Below, in pieces: positions 1 through 4,539 of a DNA stretch of 5,324 bases (position 1 is the first letter of the stretch; each line of letters opens with the position of its first letter). The notes beneath the pieces were generated by a model that was not told the origin of the DNA, searched no databases, and saw only the letters and a list, made by a program, of their open reading frames with translations. A program made the position numbers and the translations under genes. Origin of the DNA: an uncultured Chlamydiae bacterium (lineage in GTDB: Bacteria; Chlamydiota; Chlamydiia; Chlamydiales; SM23-39); NCBI GenBank assembly GCA_903889795.1, contig CAISYW010000008.1, positions 1 through 5,324 of the forward strand, read 5' to 3'.

Positions 1-173
1 AACCCGCTGGCCAAATATGAGACAAATAGCTTGCTGCGGCTTTGCCGTATCAATCTTCGCTCGGAATCCTTCGTAATCAAGAATGAATTCCTCGCTTAGA
101 TCGCGAGCTAAAGCTCGCTATGATCCGGCTTCTCCTCGCTGACGCTCTTTGTCTCATATTTGGCCAGCGGGTT
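1..173. repeat. Long inverted-repeat element 1 (26-bp perfect arms)
   Basis: The first 26 bases (starting AACCCGCTGG) are the exact reverse complement of 148-173 (ending CCAGCGGGTT), so the whole 173-nt stretch can fold into one closed hairpin. The 121-nt interior contains smaller hairpins: CGGC-TTT-GCCG at 37-47 and GCGAGCT-AA-AGCTCGC at 103-118. It also contains a 27-nt core (121-147) that abuts the right arm and recurs in a second element downstream. The right arm is followed by AAT, giving a GGTTAAT end identical to that of element 2, so the left end probably extends about 3 nt beyond the window edge. No transposase is present. It is best described as a non-autonomous palindromic intergenic repeat or a structured RNA/DNA element. 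The function is unknown. Confidence 0.8.
121..147 (-). repeat. 27-nt repeat core, copy 1
   Basis: Read on the minus strand, this stretch begins GAGCGTCAGCGAGG and ends GAAGCCGGATCA. It matches 375-401 on the plus strand at 23 of 27 positions by hand alignment. In both copies the core directly follows, or lies within 3 nt of, the inner end of a hairpin arm. This shows that the two inverted-repeat elements belong to one family and sit in opposite orientation. Confidence 0.7.
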
Positions 174-303
174 AATAGCGAGATCGAGGATCATTGGAGC
201 GCAAAAGATGTCGATGAAAAATCAAATGTTCAGGCCGACAGCAGTATAACTGTAAAAAATGATAACAGTCATGTACAAGCAGATCTGAGGGCGGAGAACC
301 TAG

Positions 304-338
304 AAACGGCGAATGAGCCGGATCCAATCGCCGTTTTT
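304..338 (+). terminator. Rho-independent terminator-like hairpin
   Basis: AAACGGCGA (304-312) pairs perfectly with TCGCCGTTT (328-336) around a 15-nt loop, and the run TTTTT (334-338) closes the stem on the plus strand. The GC-rich stem followed by a T run fits an intrinsic terminator for transcription entering from the left, where no gene is visible in this window. The loop contains GAGCCGGATCC, which resembles the end of the 27-nt repeat core, so it may instead be a third, shorter member of that hairpin family. Confidence 0.5.
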
Positions 339-343
339 AGGGT

Positions 344-435
344 ATTAACCGGAGGGGTAAACACAGGTGACATGGAGCGCAAGCGAGGCGAAGCCAGATC
401 AAGCTAATTGTCACCTGTTTACCCCTCCGGTTAAT
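344..435. repeat. Inverted-repeat element 2 (26-28-nt arms)
   Basis: The left arm 344-371 (ATTAACCGGAGGGG...) pairs with the right arm 410-435 (...CCCCTCCGGTTAAT). The only imperfection is two extra bases in the left arm (ACAC against AC). The 38-nt interior carries the 27-nt core at 375-401. Terminal ATTAACC/GGTTAAT bases and the core are shared with element 1. The rest of the arm differs between the elements at about half its positions, yet each element pairs with itself, so the pairing has been preserved. The element ends 14 bp before the first ATG of the downstream membrane-protein gene. Confidence 0.8.
375..401 (+). repeat. 27-nt repeat core, copy 2
   Basis: This copy begins GAGCGCAAGCGAGG and ends GAAGCCAGATCA on the plus strand, three bases after the left arm of element 2. 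It matches the minus-strand copy at 121-147 at 23 of 27 positions. In one frame it reads MERKRGEARS, which is probably incidental. Confidence 0.7.
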
Positions 436-449
436 AAAGCACCCCTCTC

Positions 450-1001
450 ATGGCAAACATGAAATTGCTCAATCTTTTCACTTCTTTTTTGCCATGGATT
501 GTCTTTAGCATTCTATTTTCCCTCTACCCTTCTCTCGCACTGCCGGCCGCCATTGTTCTCAGCTTACTTTGTTGTTATCCAAAACTGTGCAAAGGTTTTA
601 TTCTAGAATGGGGATCGCTTCTCTTTTTTATTACTTTATTTATTGATTATCAGATATTTAATAATCATTGGCTGATGCAGCACATCTCGATTTTCATATC
701 AATTTTTTTCGTCTTCGTTTCATTTATATCACTGTTGATCAAACGGCCTTTCACTTTGCAATATGCCAAGCTGGAAGTGGATAAAAAATTGTGGGGCTCG
801 CCTTATTTTTTACGTGCCAATCAGATCATAACAGCTGTTTTAGGATTCATTTTTCTCTTCATGGCTCTCGCCAATCTATATCGAACCTATTTTGGCAGCG
901 GCCCTAATCGCTGGATCGTTTGGGGTATCGGCCTCGCTGTACAAATTATCTTTCTCGATCGATTTCCGAAATGGTATAGAAAAAAGCATTTCAAAAAATG
1001 A
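450..1001 (+). CDS. Six-helix inner-membrane protein, paralogue A
   Basis: This 183-residue protein is very hydrophobic, with about six predicted membrane segments (roughly residues 11-27, 30-45, 52-70, 75-97, 124-145 and 153-171) and a basic tail ending WYRKKHFKK. Conserved blocks shared with the paralogue at 1674-2234 are KGFILEWGSLLFF, QHISIF, RPFTLQYA-LEVD, NQI-T and FPKWY. Hand alignment gives roughly 55% identity over the full length. The topology and the loop-then-NLY pattern in the fifth segment recall the YciB/septation-protein-A type of small membrane protein, but that resemblance is tentative and no function can be assigned. Two starts are possible: ATG 450, or ATG 459, which aligns exactly with the start of the paralogue (MKLLN against MKFLN). 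Neither has a good ribosome binding site. No clear terminator follows. The gene lies upstream of, and separate from, the padR-type operon. Confidence 0.85.
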   Translation: MANMKLLNLFTSFLPWIVFSILFSLYPSLALPAAIVLSLLCCYPKLCKGFILEWGSLLFFITLFIDYQIFNNHWLMQHISIFISIFFVFVSFISLLIKRPFTLQYAKLEVDKKLWGSPYFLRANQIITAVLGFIFLFMALANLYRTYFGSGPNRWIVWGIGLAVQIIFLDRFPKWYRKKHFKK

Positions 1002-1087
1002 GCTCTTAGAAATCTCAAACACCCAACCCATTAATACGACAAGTTATATAAAAATTTTTTGGAATTACTCATAAAAAAAAACTCCAG

Positions 1088-1117
1088 TTGCGAAAATAGG
1101 TCTTTTAGACCTAAAAT
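1088..1117 (+). promoter_or_regulatory. Candidate sigma-70 promoter of the padR operon
   Basis: TTGCGA (1088-1093) and TAAAAT (1112-1117) are separated by 18 bp and match the -35 and -10 consensus at 4 of 6 and 5 of 6 positions. A nine-A run (1073-1081) just upstream resembles an UP element. The expected start site near 1124 is only a few bases before the ATG at 1127. That would make the transcript nearly leaderless and would explain the missing Shine-Dalgarno sequence. Confidence 0.5.
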
Positions 1118-1119
1118 CG
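1091..1119. promoter_or_regulatory. Candidate operator: interrupted palindrome in the padR promoter
   Basis: TAGGTC-TTTTA-GACCTA (1097-1113) is a perfect 6-bp dyad with a 5-bp spacer. CGA (1091-1093) and TCG (1117-1119) extend the symmetry about the same centre (1105). It lies between and over the -35 and -10 elements of the candidate promoter, immediately before the PadR-family gene. This is the expected place for an autorepressor site. It does not match the classical ATGT-N8-ACAT PadR site, so binding by this protein is an inference. Confidence 0.55.
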
Positions 1120-1126
1120 AAGCCAT

Positions 1127-1690
1127 ATGAAAAAGAACACCACAAAATATGCAGTCTTAGGATTGCTCACCATCGAGCCCCTATCCGGCTACGAAATTAA
1201 AAAAATGATTCAAAACAGTCTCGCCTATTTTTGGTCCGAAAGTAATGGACAGCTTTACCCAACGCTCAACCAGTTACTCAAAGAGAATTGGATTGTTCTA
1301 TCAGATAACCAATCAACGAGTAAAAAAAAGAGCAATCGATATGAGATTACCGAGGCCGGGCGAGTTAAATTACAAAAATGGATGTGCCAAGAAGAAGAAG
1401 AAAAATCCATTCATCGAGATGAAAACCTGCTCAAATTGTTTTTTGGATCCAACATCTCGAAAAAAGAGTGCATTCAGCGTCTGAAAAACCGAAAAAAACG
1501 ACTCCAAGAGAAGTTGAAAGAATATCAGGCAATCGAAAACAAACTCCGGAAAGATTCAACCTCTCCCCATTTCATTTATTGGCTTTTGACTGTTAATTGC
1601 GGCGTTTGCGGCGTACAAGCCGCCATCAACTGGTGCCGCAACTCCATTATCACTCTAGAAAAGGCTCAGCGAGATGAAATTTCTAAATAG
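1127..1690 (+). CDS. PadR-family transcriptional regulator
   Basis: This 187-residue protein has the two-part PadR layout. The N-terminal winged helix-turn-helix (about 8-85) shows YAVLGLL, SGYEIKKMI, the recognition-helix block FWSESNGQLYPTLNQLLKENW (split here as FWSESNGQ + LYPTLNQLL) and a basic wing KKKSNRYEIT-AG. The C-terminal helical dimerisation region (about 93-187) begins RDENLLKLFF and includes a charged, coiled-coil-like stretch (about 112-145), as in the Vir_act_alpha_C part of the family. Members are usually repressors that respond to small molecules such as phenolics or drugs and often control themselves. A dyad overlapping the promoter fits this. The gene overlaps the next gene by 17 nt (1674-1690), so the two are co-transcribed. 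The short EEEE tract comes from a GAA/GAG run near 1390. The family call is firm; the ligand is unknown. Confidence 0.93.
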   Translation: MKKNTTKYAVLGLLTIEPLSGYEIKKMIQNSLAYFWSESNGQLYPTLNQLLKENWIVLSDNQSTSKKKSNRYEITEAGRVKLQKWMCQEEEEKSIHRDENLLKLFFGSNISKKECIQRLKNRKKRLQEKLKEYQAIENKLRKDSTSPHFIYWLLTVNCGVCGVQAAINWCRNSIITLEKAQRDEISK

Positions 1691-2234
1691 TCTCAGCACG
1701 TTTTTGCCCTGGATGGCCTACGGCATTTTATCTTCTGTCTTCCCCCCATTGGCATTTCCCGTCGCCGCAATCGGTTTTCTATTTTCCTACGCAAACCTAA
1801 AAAAGGGATTTATCCTAGAGTGGGGATCGCTTCTCTTTTTCATCATCTTGGCCTTAAATTATTATGTATTTAAAAACCAATGGCTGTTTCAACATATATC
1901 AATTTTCACATCATTCTTTTTTGTATCCACAGCCGGAATTTCACTACTCATCCGCCGTCCATTTACCTTGCAATACGCCCGGTTGGAAGTGGACCAAAAA
2001 TTCTGGAACAATCCTCTTTTCTTCCGAGTCAATCAAATCATGACCGGAGCATTAGGGATCATTTTTTTGGGAACGGCCCTCGTAAACCTCTATCGATATA
2101 CCCACCCGGGCGTTCTAAATGGGTGGGCAATATGGTTCATCGTGTCATTGGCACAAATCATTTTTATCCGGAAATTTCCTAAATGGTATACAAAAAGACA
2201 CCTGCAAAAAACAAAAGCTGAGTCCATCACATGA
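1674..2234 (+). CDS. Six-helix inner-membrane protein, paralogue B
   Basis: This 186-residue hydrophobic protein is clearly homologous to the protein at 450-1001, with about 55% identity by eye and a single one-residue gap in the first 50 residues. Predicted membrane segments lie at roughly 9-23, 26-40, 47-65, 71-92, 119-140 and 148-166, and the basic C-terminus contains FPKWYTKRH. The signature stretch is KGFILEWGSLLFF in segment three, with RPFTLQYARLEVD in the cytosolic or periplasmic loop after segment four. The start ATG 1674 lies inside the 3' end of the PadR gene and has a modest AAAGG 9 nt upstream. Its stop overlaps the next start as ATGA (2231-2234). The setting, between a PadR regulator and a flavin reductase, suggests a membrane component of a regulated stress module. 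The molecular function is unknown. A distant YciB-like relationship is possible. Confidence 0.9.
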   Translation: MKFLNSLSTFLPWMAYGILSSVFPPLAFPVAAIGFLFSYANLKKGFILEWGSLLFFIILALNYYVFKNQWLFQHISIFTSFFFVSTAGISLLIRRPFTLQYARLEVDQKFWNNPLFFRVNQIMTGALGIIFLGTALVNLYRYTHPGVLNGWAIWFIVSLAQIIFIRKFPKWYTKRHLQKTKAESIT

Positions 2235-2941
2235 AAATTACAGCAATCAACGGCAGCCCGAAAGGCAAGAAAAGCACAACCTATCTTATGGTTGAAGAGT
2301 TTTTGAAAGGAGCTCGGGATCTGAAAGCCGAAACCGAGCATATTTTACTTTCAAACTTGAAGATCCATCACTGCATCGGCTGTTTTTCTTGCTGGACCAA
2401 GACGCCGGGCGTTTGCGTATTTCATGACGATATGCAAAAGATCAATCTCTCGGATAGTGACATCATTCTCTTTGCCACGCCTCTATATGTAGATAATATC
2501 TCCGGACTCTTAAAAAACTTTATGGATCGAAACATTTATTCCGGAGTTCCGACGATAACAAAAGATGCCAAAGGCGAGGCAGTCCATCCAAAAAAACAAA
2601 AAGTTCGTCCGAAGATCATGATCATGGCCAACTGCGGTTTTCCGGGGCAATCCCATTTTGAAGTGTTAAAACTTCTGTTTCGACGAGTTGCTCGAAACTA
2701 TCAAACTGATTTGATTGGCGAAATCTATCGAGATGAGGGACCTCTATTAACATGGCCTGACGCCGAACTTAATGAGATTGTCGAGAAATACAAGCTTCTC
2801 TTGCGGCAGGCCGGAAAAGAGATCGTTCAGAAATTAAAAATCAGCGGCACCACGCAAAAAGCGCTCGAAGAAGAGCTGATTCCTCAGGATCTCTATCTTC
2901 AACATCATAACGAGTTTTTTAAACAGTTTTTAACGAAATGA
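2231..2941 (+). CDS. Flavodoxin-fold NAD(P)H-dependent oxidoreductase
   Basis: This 236-residue protein has the FMN_red/flavodoxin-like fold. It opens with a beta strand and FMN-phosphate loop (KITAINGSPKGKKST, residues 2-16), then a helix, a second strand and a cysteine-rich loop C48-x2-C51-x2-C54-x7-C62. HDDM follows, then the second FMN-contacting region DIILFATPLYVDNISGLLKNFMDR (split as DIILFATPLY + VDNISG...), about residues 77-100. Such proteins reduce quinones, azo or nitro compounds or other electron acceptors using FMN and NAD(P)H. The clustered cysteines resemble the 4Fe-4S ligands of iron-sulfur flavoproteins, though the last gap is longer (7 rather than 5). Simple structural cysteines are therefore also possible. 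There is no signal peptide, so it is cytosolic. It is coupled by ATGA overlaps to the genes on both sides. The family call is strong; the substrate is unknown. Confidence 0.9.
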   Translation: MKITAINGSPKGKKSTTYLMVEEFLKGARDLKAETEHILLSNLKIHHCIGCFSCWTKTPGVCVFHDDMQKINLSDSDIILFATPLYVDNISGLLKNFMDRNIYSGVPTITKDAKGEAVHPKKQKVRPKIMIMANCGFPGQSHFEVLKLLFRRVARNYQTDLIGEIYRDEGPLLTWPDAELNEIVEKYKLLLRQAGKEIVQKLKISGTTQKALEEELIPQDLYLQHHNEFFKQFLTK

Positions 2942-3585
2942 AAAAAATCCTTTTTTTGCTTTTGATGGTCTCTTCGCTAATTGCCTCACCGCGGGCCATC
3001 GTCTTTGACTTTAATGGTGTGATGACTCGAGAGCCCAACCGCGAAACCATTTACCCGTTCTTACACGAAACCCTGCATCTATCGAAAGCGGAGTTTGAAA
3101 AAGTCTATGAAGCGCTGATGTCCGGCAAAACCGATAGAGAATTTTGGCGATCGTTAGCCAAAGAAAAAGGAGTTCATCTAACCAATACTTGGGGAAAAGA
3201 TTTCACAGCCATCATGAAAGATTCATTTGCCAATCCGGAAATGTTTGCTTTAGTGGATCGCTTGAAACAGAAACAGCTCCCAATGATTCTCTTTTCCAAT
3301 ATGGATGCAATCCCGGCCCGGCACTTTCGAGAAATGGGGCTTTTTGAACCCTTCGATCGACATATTTTCGCTTTCGAAATCGGCGCAGCAAAGCCCGATC
3401 CCAAAGCATATCAAATTCTCTTACAAGAACTCGATCTTCCTCCTGAAGACATTATTTTTATCGATGATCAGCCTGATAACATCCGAGCAGCCCAGGCTAT
3501 CGGAATGAAGGTCGTTCTATTTCAATCCGCCAGCCAACTGCAGGAGGATCTCGAAATCAGCTTAGAACAGCTTAACCATTTTTAA
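2938..3585 (+). CDS. HAD-family hydrolase (YihX-like, HAD-IA), apparently exported
   Basis: This 215-residue protein has the complete HAD core: motif I VFDFNGVMT with nucleophile D24, motif II FSN with S120, motif III K152 in AAKPDP, and motif IV DD at 176-177 followed by PDN. The helical cap lies at about residues 33-100. The arrangement matches HAD-IA sugar-phosphate or nucleotide phosphatases of the YihX type. The usual second aspartate of DxD is N26, a change also seen in some YihX/epoxide-hydrolase relatives, so catalysis may be altered. Residues 1-17 (MKKILFLLLMVSSLIAS) look like a Sec signal peptide directly abutting the first core strand, which suggests a periplasmic enzyme. If translation began at Met10 the signal would be lost. 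The start overlaps the preceding stop (ATGA, 2938-2941) with no Shine-Dalgarno. The 3' end overlaps the convergent deaminase gene by 24 bp. Confidence 0.9.
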   Translation: MKKILFLLLMVSSLIASPRAIVFDFNGVMTREPNRETIYPFLHETLHLSKAEFEKVYEALMSGKTDREFWRSLAKEKGVHLTNTWGKDFTAIMKDSFANPEMFALVDRLKQKQLPMILFSNMDAIPARHFREMGLFEPFDRHIFAFEIGAAKPDPKAYQILLQELDLPPEDIIFIDDQPDNIRAAQAIGMKVVLFQSASQLQEDLEISLEQLNHF

Positions 3586-4347
3586 CGATAACTCGTCTGA
3601 AGAGAGATCCCTAAACCGTTCAAGGTCATCCACTTCTTTTAAAGAGAGATTTTCAGAACGCTCAACAGGCTCGACTTCATCTCTTTGCGCGGAAGATATC
3701 GGATAGGCCTCCTCAAAACGGGGGGAACCTCTTGTCATCATTTCATCAATTCCTCGCCGGGCCTTGCGATCATTTTCGAAGCTAAATAAAACCGCTGTAT
3801 TAAGATCGACGGCAAGAGGAATTTTGGCAGCGCAGTTTCTTTGACCACAACCTTGTTGGCACGGCCGGCGTTCAGTATACACAACCCTGATCCGTTCTCT
3901 ATGATTTCGAACCGATTCCGGAAGCTTGTCAAGAGCGATCATTTCAGAATGTGGAAATTCCCCCATTCTACCTCTTGTAGAAGCAATAACGTATCCGCCG
4001 GGTTCAGATTCAAAAGGGCGATAAAGAACAAGAGAAACATTTCTGCCAGCCAAAACATTCGGATGATCCTTCCGGTATTGAATCACTCGATCGGTTATCG
4101 GATTCCCGCCATATGAAATCTGATCTCCATTCATTGGAGGGAATAAAACACCCCGGACTTGATCAAGATTTCGTTTCTTGACCCTTCCTACTTCGACATT
4201 TCCCGTCCCTAACGCGGCCCCTTTCATCAAAGGAGTTACTGACACTTTCTTGTGCTTATAGTCGGGGGTCTTGAATTCCTCAGGAGCTCGCTGCAATGTT
4301 TTTACAACACTCGGACTATTTATTGCTGCGCAACTTAAAAAAGACAT
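3562..4347 (-). CDS. Predicted zinc-dependent deaminase-fold protein, possible effector/toxin
   Basis: This 261-residue protein carries the cytidine-deaminase-like active site: H133-S-E135, then 26 residues, then P162-C163-x3-C167. The HxE-X(23-28)-PC-X(2-4)-C pattern defines the deaminase superfamily (His and two Cys bind zinc; Glu is catalytic). C172 is a spare ligand candidate. Around it the expected strands are visible: NVSLVLY (103-109), GGYVIAST (117-124), IRVVYTERRPC (153-163) and TAVLFSF (184-190). The HSE plus YTERRPC wording resembles bacterial toxin-type deaminases (XOO_2897-like group) rather than metabolic cytidine deaminases. The roughly 100-residue N-terminus and the acidic tail (about 212-261) are unrecognised. 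There is no classical signal peptide; secretion by another route such as type III would be inference. The start has a strong GAAAGGAAG ribosome site. The gene is convergent with the HAD gene, and no immunity gene is seen. The substrate is unknown. Confidence 0.72.
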   Translation of the reverse strand: MSFLSCAAINSPSVVKTLQRAPEEFKTPDYKHKKVSVTPLMKGAALGTGNVEVGRVKKRNLDQVRGVLFPPMNGDQISYGGNPITDRVIQYRKDHPNVLAGRNVSLVLYRPFESEPGGYVIASTRGRMGEFPHSEMIALDKLPESVRNHRERIRVVYTERRPCQQGCGQRNCAAKIPLAVDLNTAVLFSFENDRKARRGIDEMMTRGSPRFEEAYPISSAQRDEVEPVERSENLSLKEVDDLERFRDLSSDELSLKMVKLF

Positions 4348-4355
4348 ATTATAAA

Positions 4356-4364
4356 CTTCCTTTC
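4356..4364 (-). promoter_or_regulatory. Strong ribosome binding site of the deaminase gene
   Basis: On the minus strand this reads GAAAGGAAG, 8 nt before the ATG at 4347. It is the clearest Shine-Dalgarno in the window and supports this start codon over internal ones. Most other genes here lack one. Confidence 0.75.
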
Positions 4365-4374
4365 TTTAAAGAAA
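4361..4374. promoter_or_regulatory. 14-bp perfect palindrome over the deaminase start site
   Basis: TTTCTTTAAAGAAA is a perfect 14-bp palindrome. It covers the predicted transcription start (about 4370) and overlaps the upstream edge of the ribosome binding site. That is a typical position for a repressor site. Alternatively the palindrome could form a small stem at the mRNA 5' end. It is A/T-rich, so chance symmetry is possible. Confidence 0.4.
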
Positions 4375-4376
4375 CT

Positions 4377-4405
4377 ATTCTATCAAAAATCATAATAGGT
4401 AACAA
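4377..4405 (-). promoter_or_regulatory. Candidate sigma-70 promoter of the deaminase gene
   Basis: On the minus strand, TTGTTA (4400-4405) and TAGAAT (4377-4382) are separated by exactly 17 bp. They match consensus at 4 of 6 and 5 of 6 positions. A start near 4370 would give a leader of about 23 nt containing the ribosome binding site. A T-rich tract lies upstream of the -35. Confidence 0.6.
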
Positions 4406-4480
4406 TTAAAAAAAATCTTATAGCTCAACCTACCCACAAAACCGCAACCGATTCTAAATAAACACATTACAAACCCCACT

Positions 4481-4508
4481 TTCAAAAAACGCATAAAGAA
4501 GAGATAAT
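4481..4508 (+). promoter_or_regulatory. Weak candidate promoter of the ABC ATPase gene
   Basis: TTCAAA (4481-4486) and GATAAT (4503-4508) are spaced by 16 bp, with 4 of 6 and 5 of 6 consensus matches. The divergent 192-bp region (4348-4539) must hold promoters for both flanking genes, and this is the best plus-strand candidate I see. The -35 is poor. Apart from the sites listed, the rest of that region shows only AT-rich sequence with C-rich patches. Confidence 0.3.
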
Positions 4509-4539
4509 TACCAGTATTTGAAGCAGCAAAGCATTACAA

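Larger units (their letters stand above)
120..407 (+). other. Open frame across the repeats, probably not a gene
   Basis: A 95-codon frame is open here. Its ATG and first 18 codons lie inside inverted-repeat element 1, and its last 22 or so codons lie inside element 2. A terminator-like hairpin (304-338) falls within it, and no ribosome binding site precedes the ATG. The unique middle part (about residues 19-74) is highly charged and contains a short echo, NVQAD then HVQAD about 15 residues later. It could be a remnant of a gene tail between two repeat insertions. I do not recognise it. The in-frame stop at 84-86 rules out an upstream extension. I consider it spurious or a relic. Confidence 0.2.

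Noticed and set aside
1..435. CRISPR array or complete insertion sequence
   Set aside because: There is no series of direct repeats with spacers and no transposase frame; only two inverted-repeat elements of unequal length.
1032..1040. TAATACGAC, identical to the first nine bases of a T7 promoter
   Set aside because: The remaining positions (AAGTTATATA) do not match, and no phage features are present; coincidence in AT-rich DNA.
1051..1081. AAAATTTTTT and an A9 run after membrane gene A as a possible terminator
   Set aside because: There is no GC-rich stem; the A run is better read as upstream promoter sequence for the padR gene.
2090..2341. 83-codon minus-strand open frame across the paralogue B / flavoprotein junction
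   Set aside because: It lies opposite two well-supported overlapping genes with clear homology features; it is a shadow frame.
4330..4347. Lipoprotein signal (lipobox-like FLSC at residues 3-6) in the deaminase protein
   Set aside because: The cysteine is at residue 6 with no basic n-region or hydrophobic stretch before it, so a lipoprotein signal is not credible.
3562..4347. Housekeeping cytidine/dCMP deaminase or tRNA adenosine deaminase
   Set aside because: The HSE and PCQQGC context, the long N-terminus and the acidic tail do not fit those enzymes (normally HAE and PCxxC in a compact domain).
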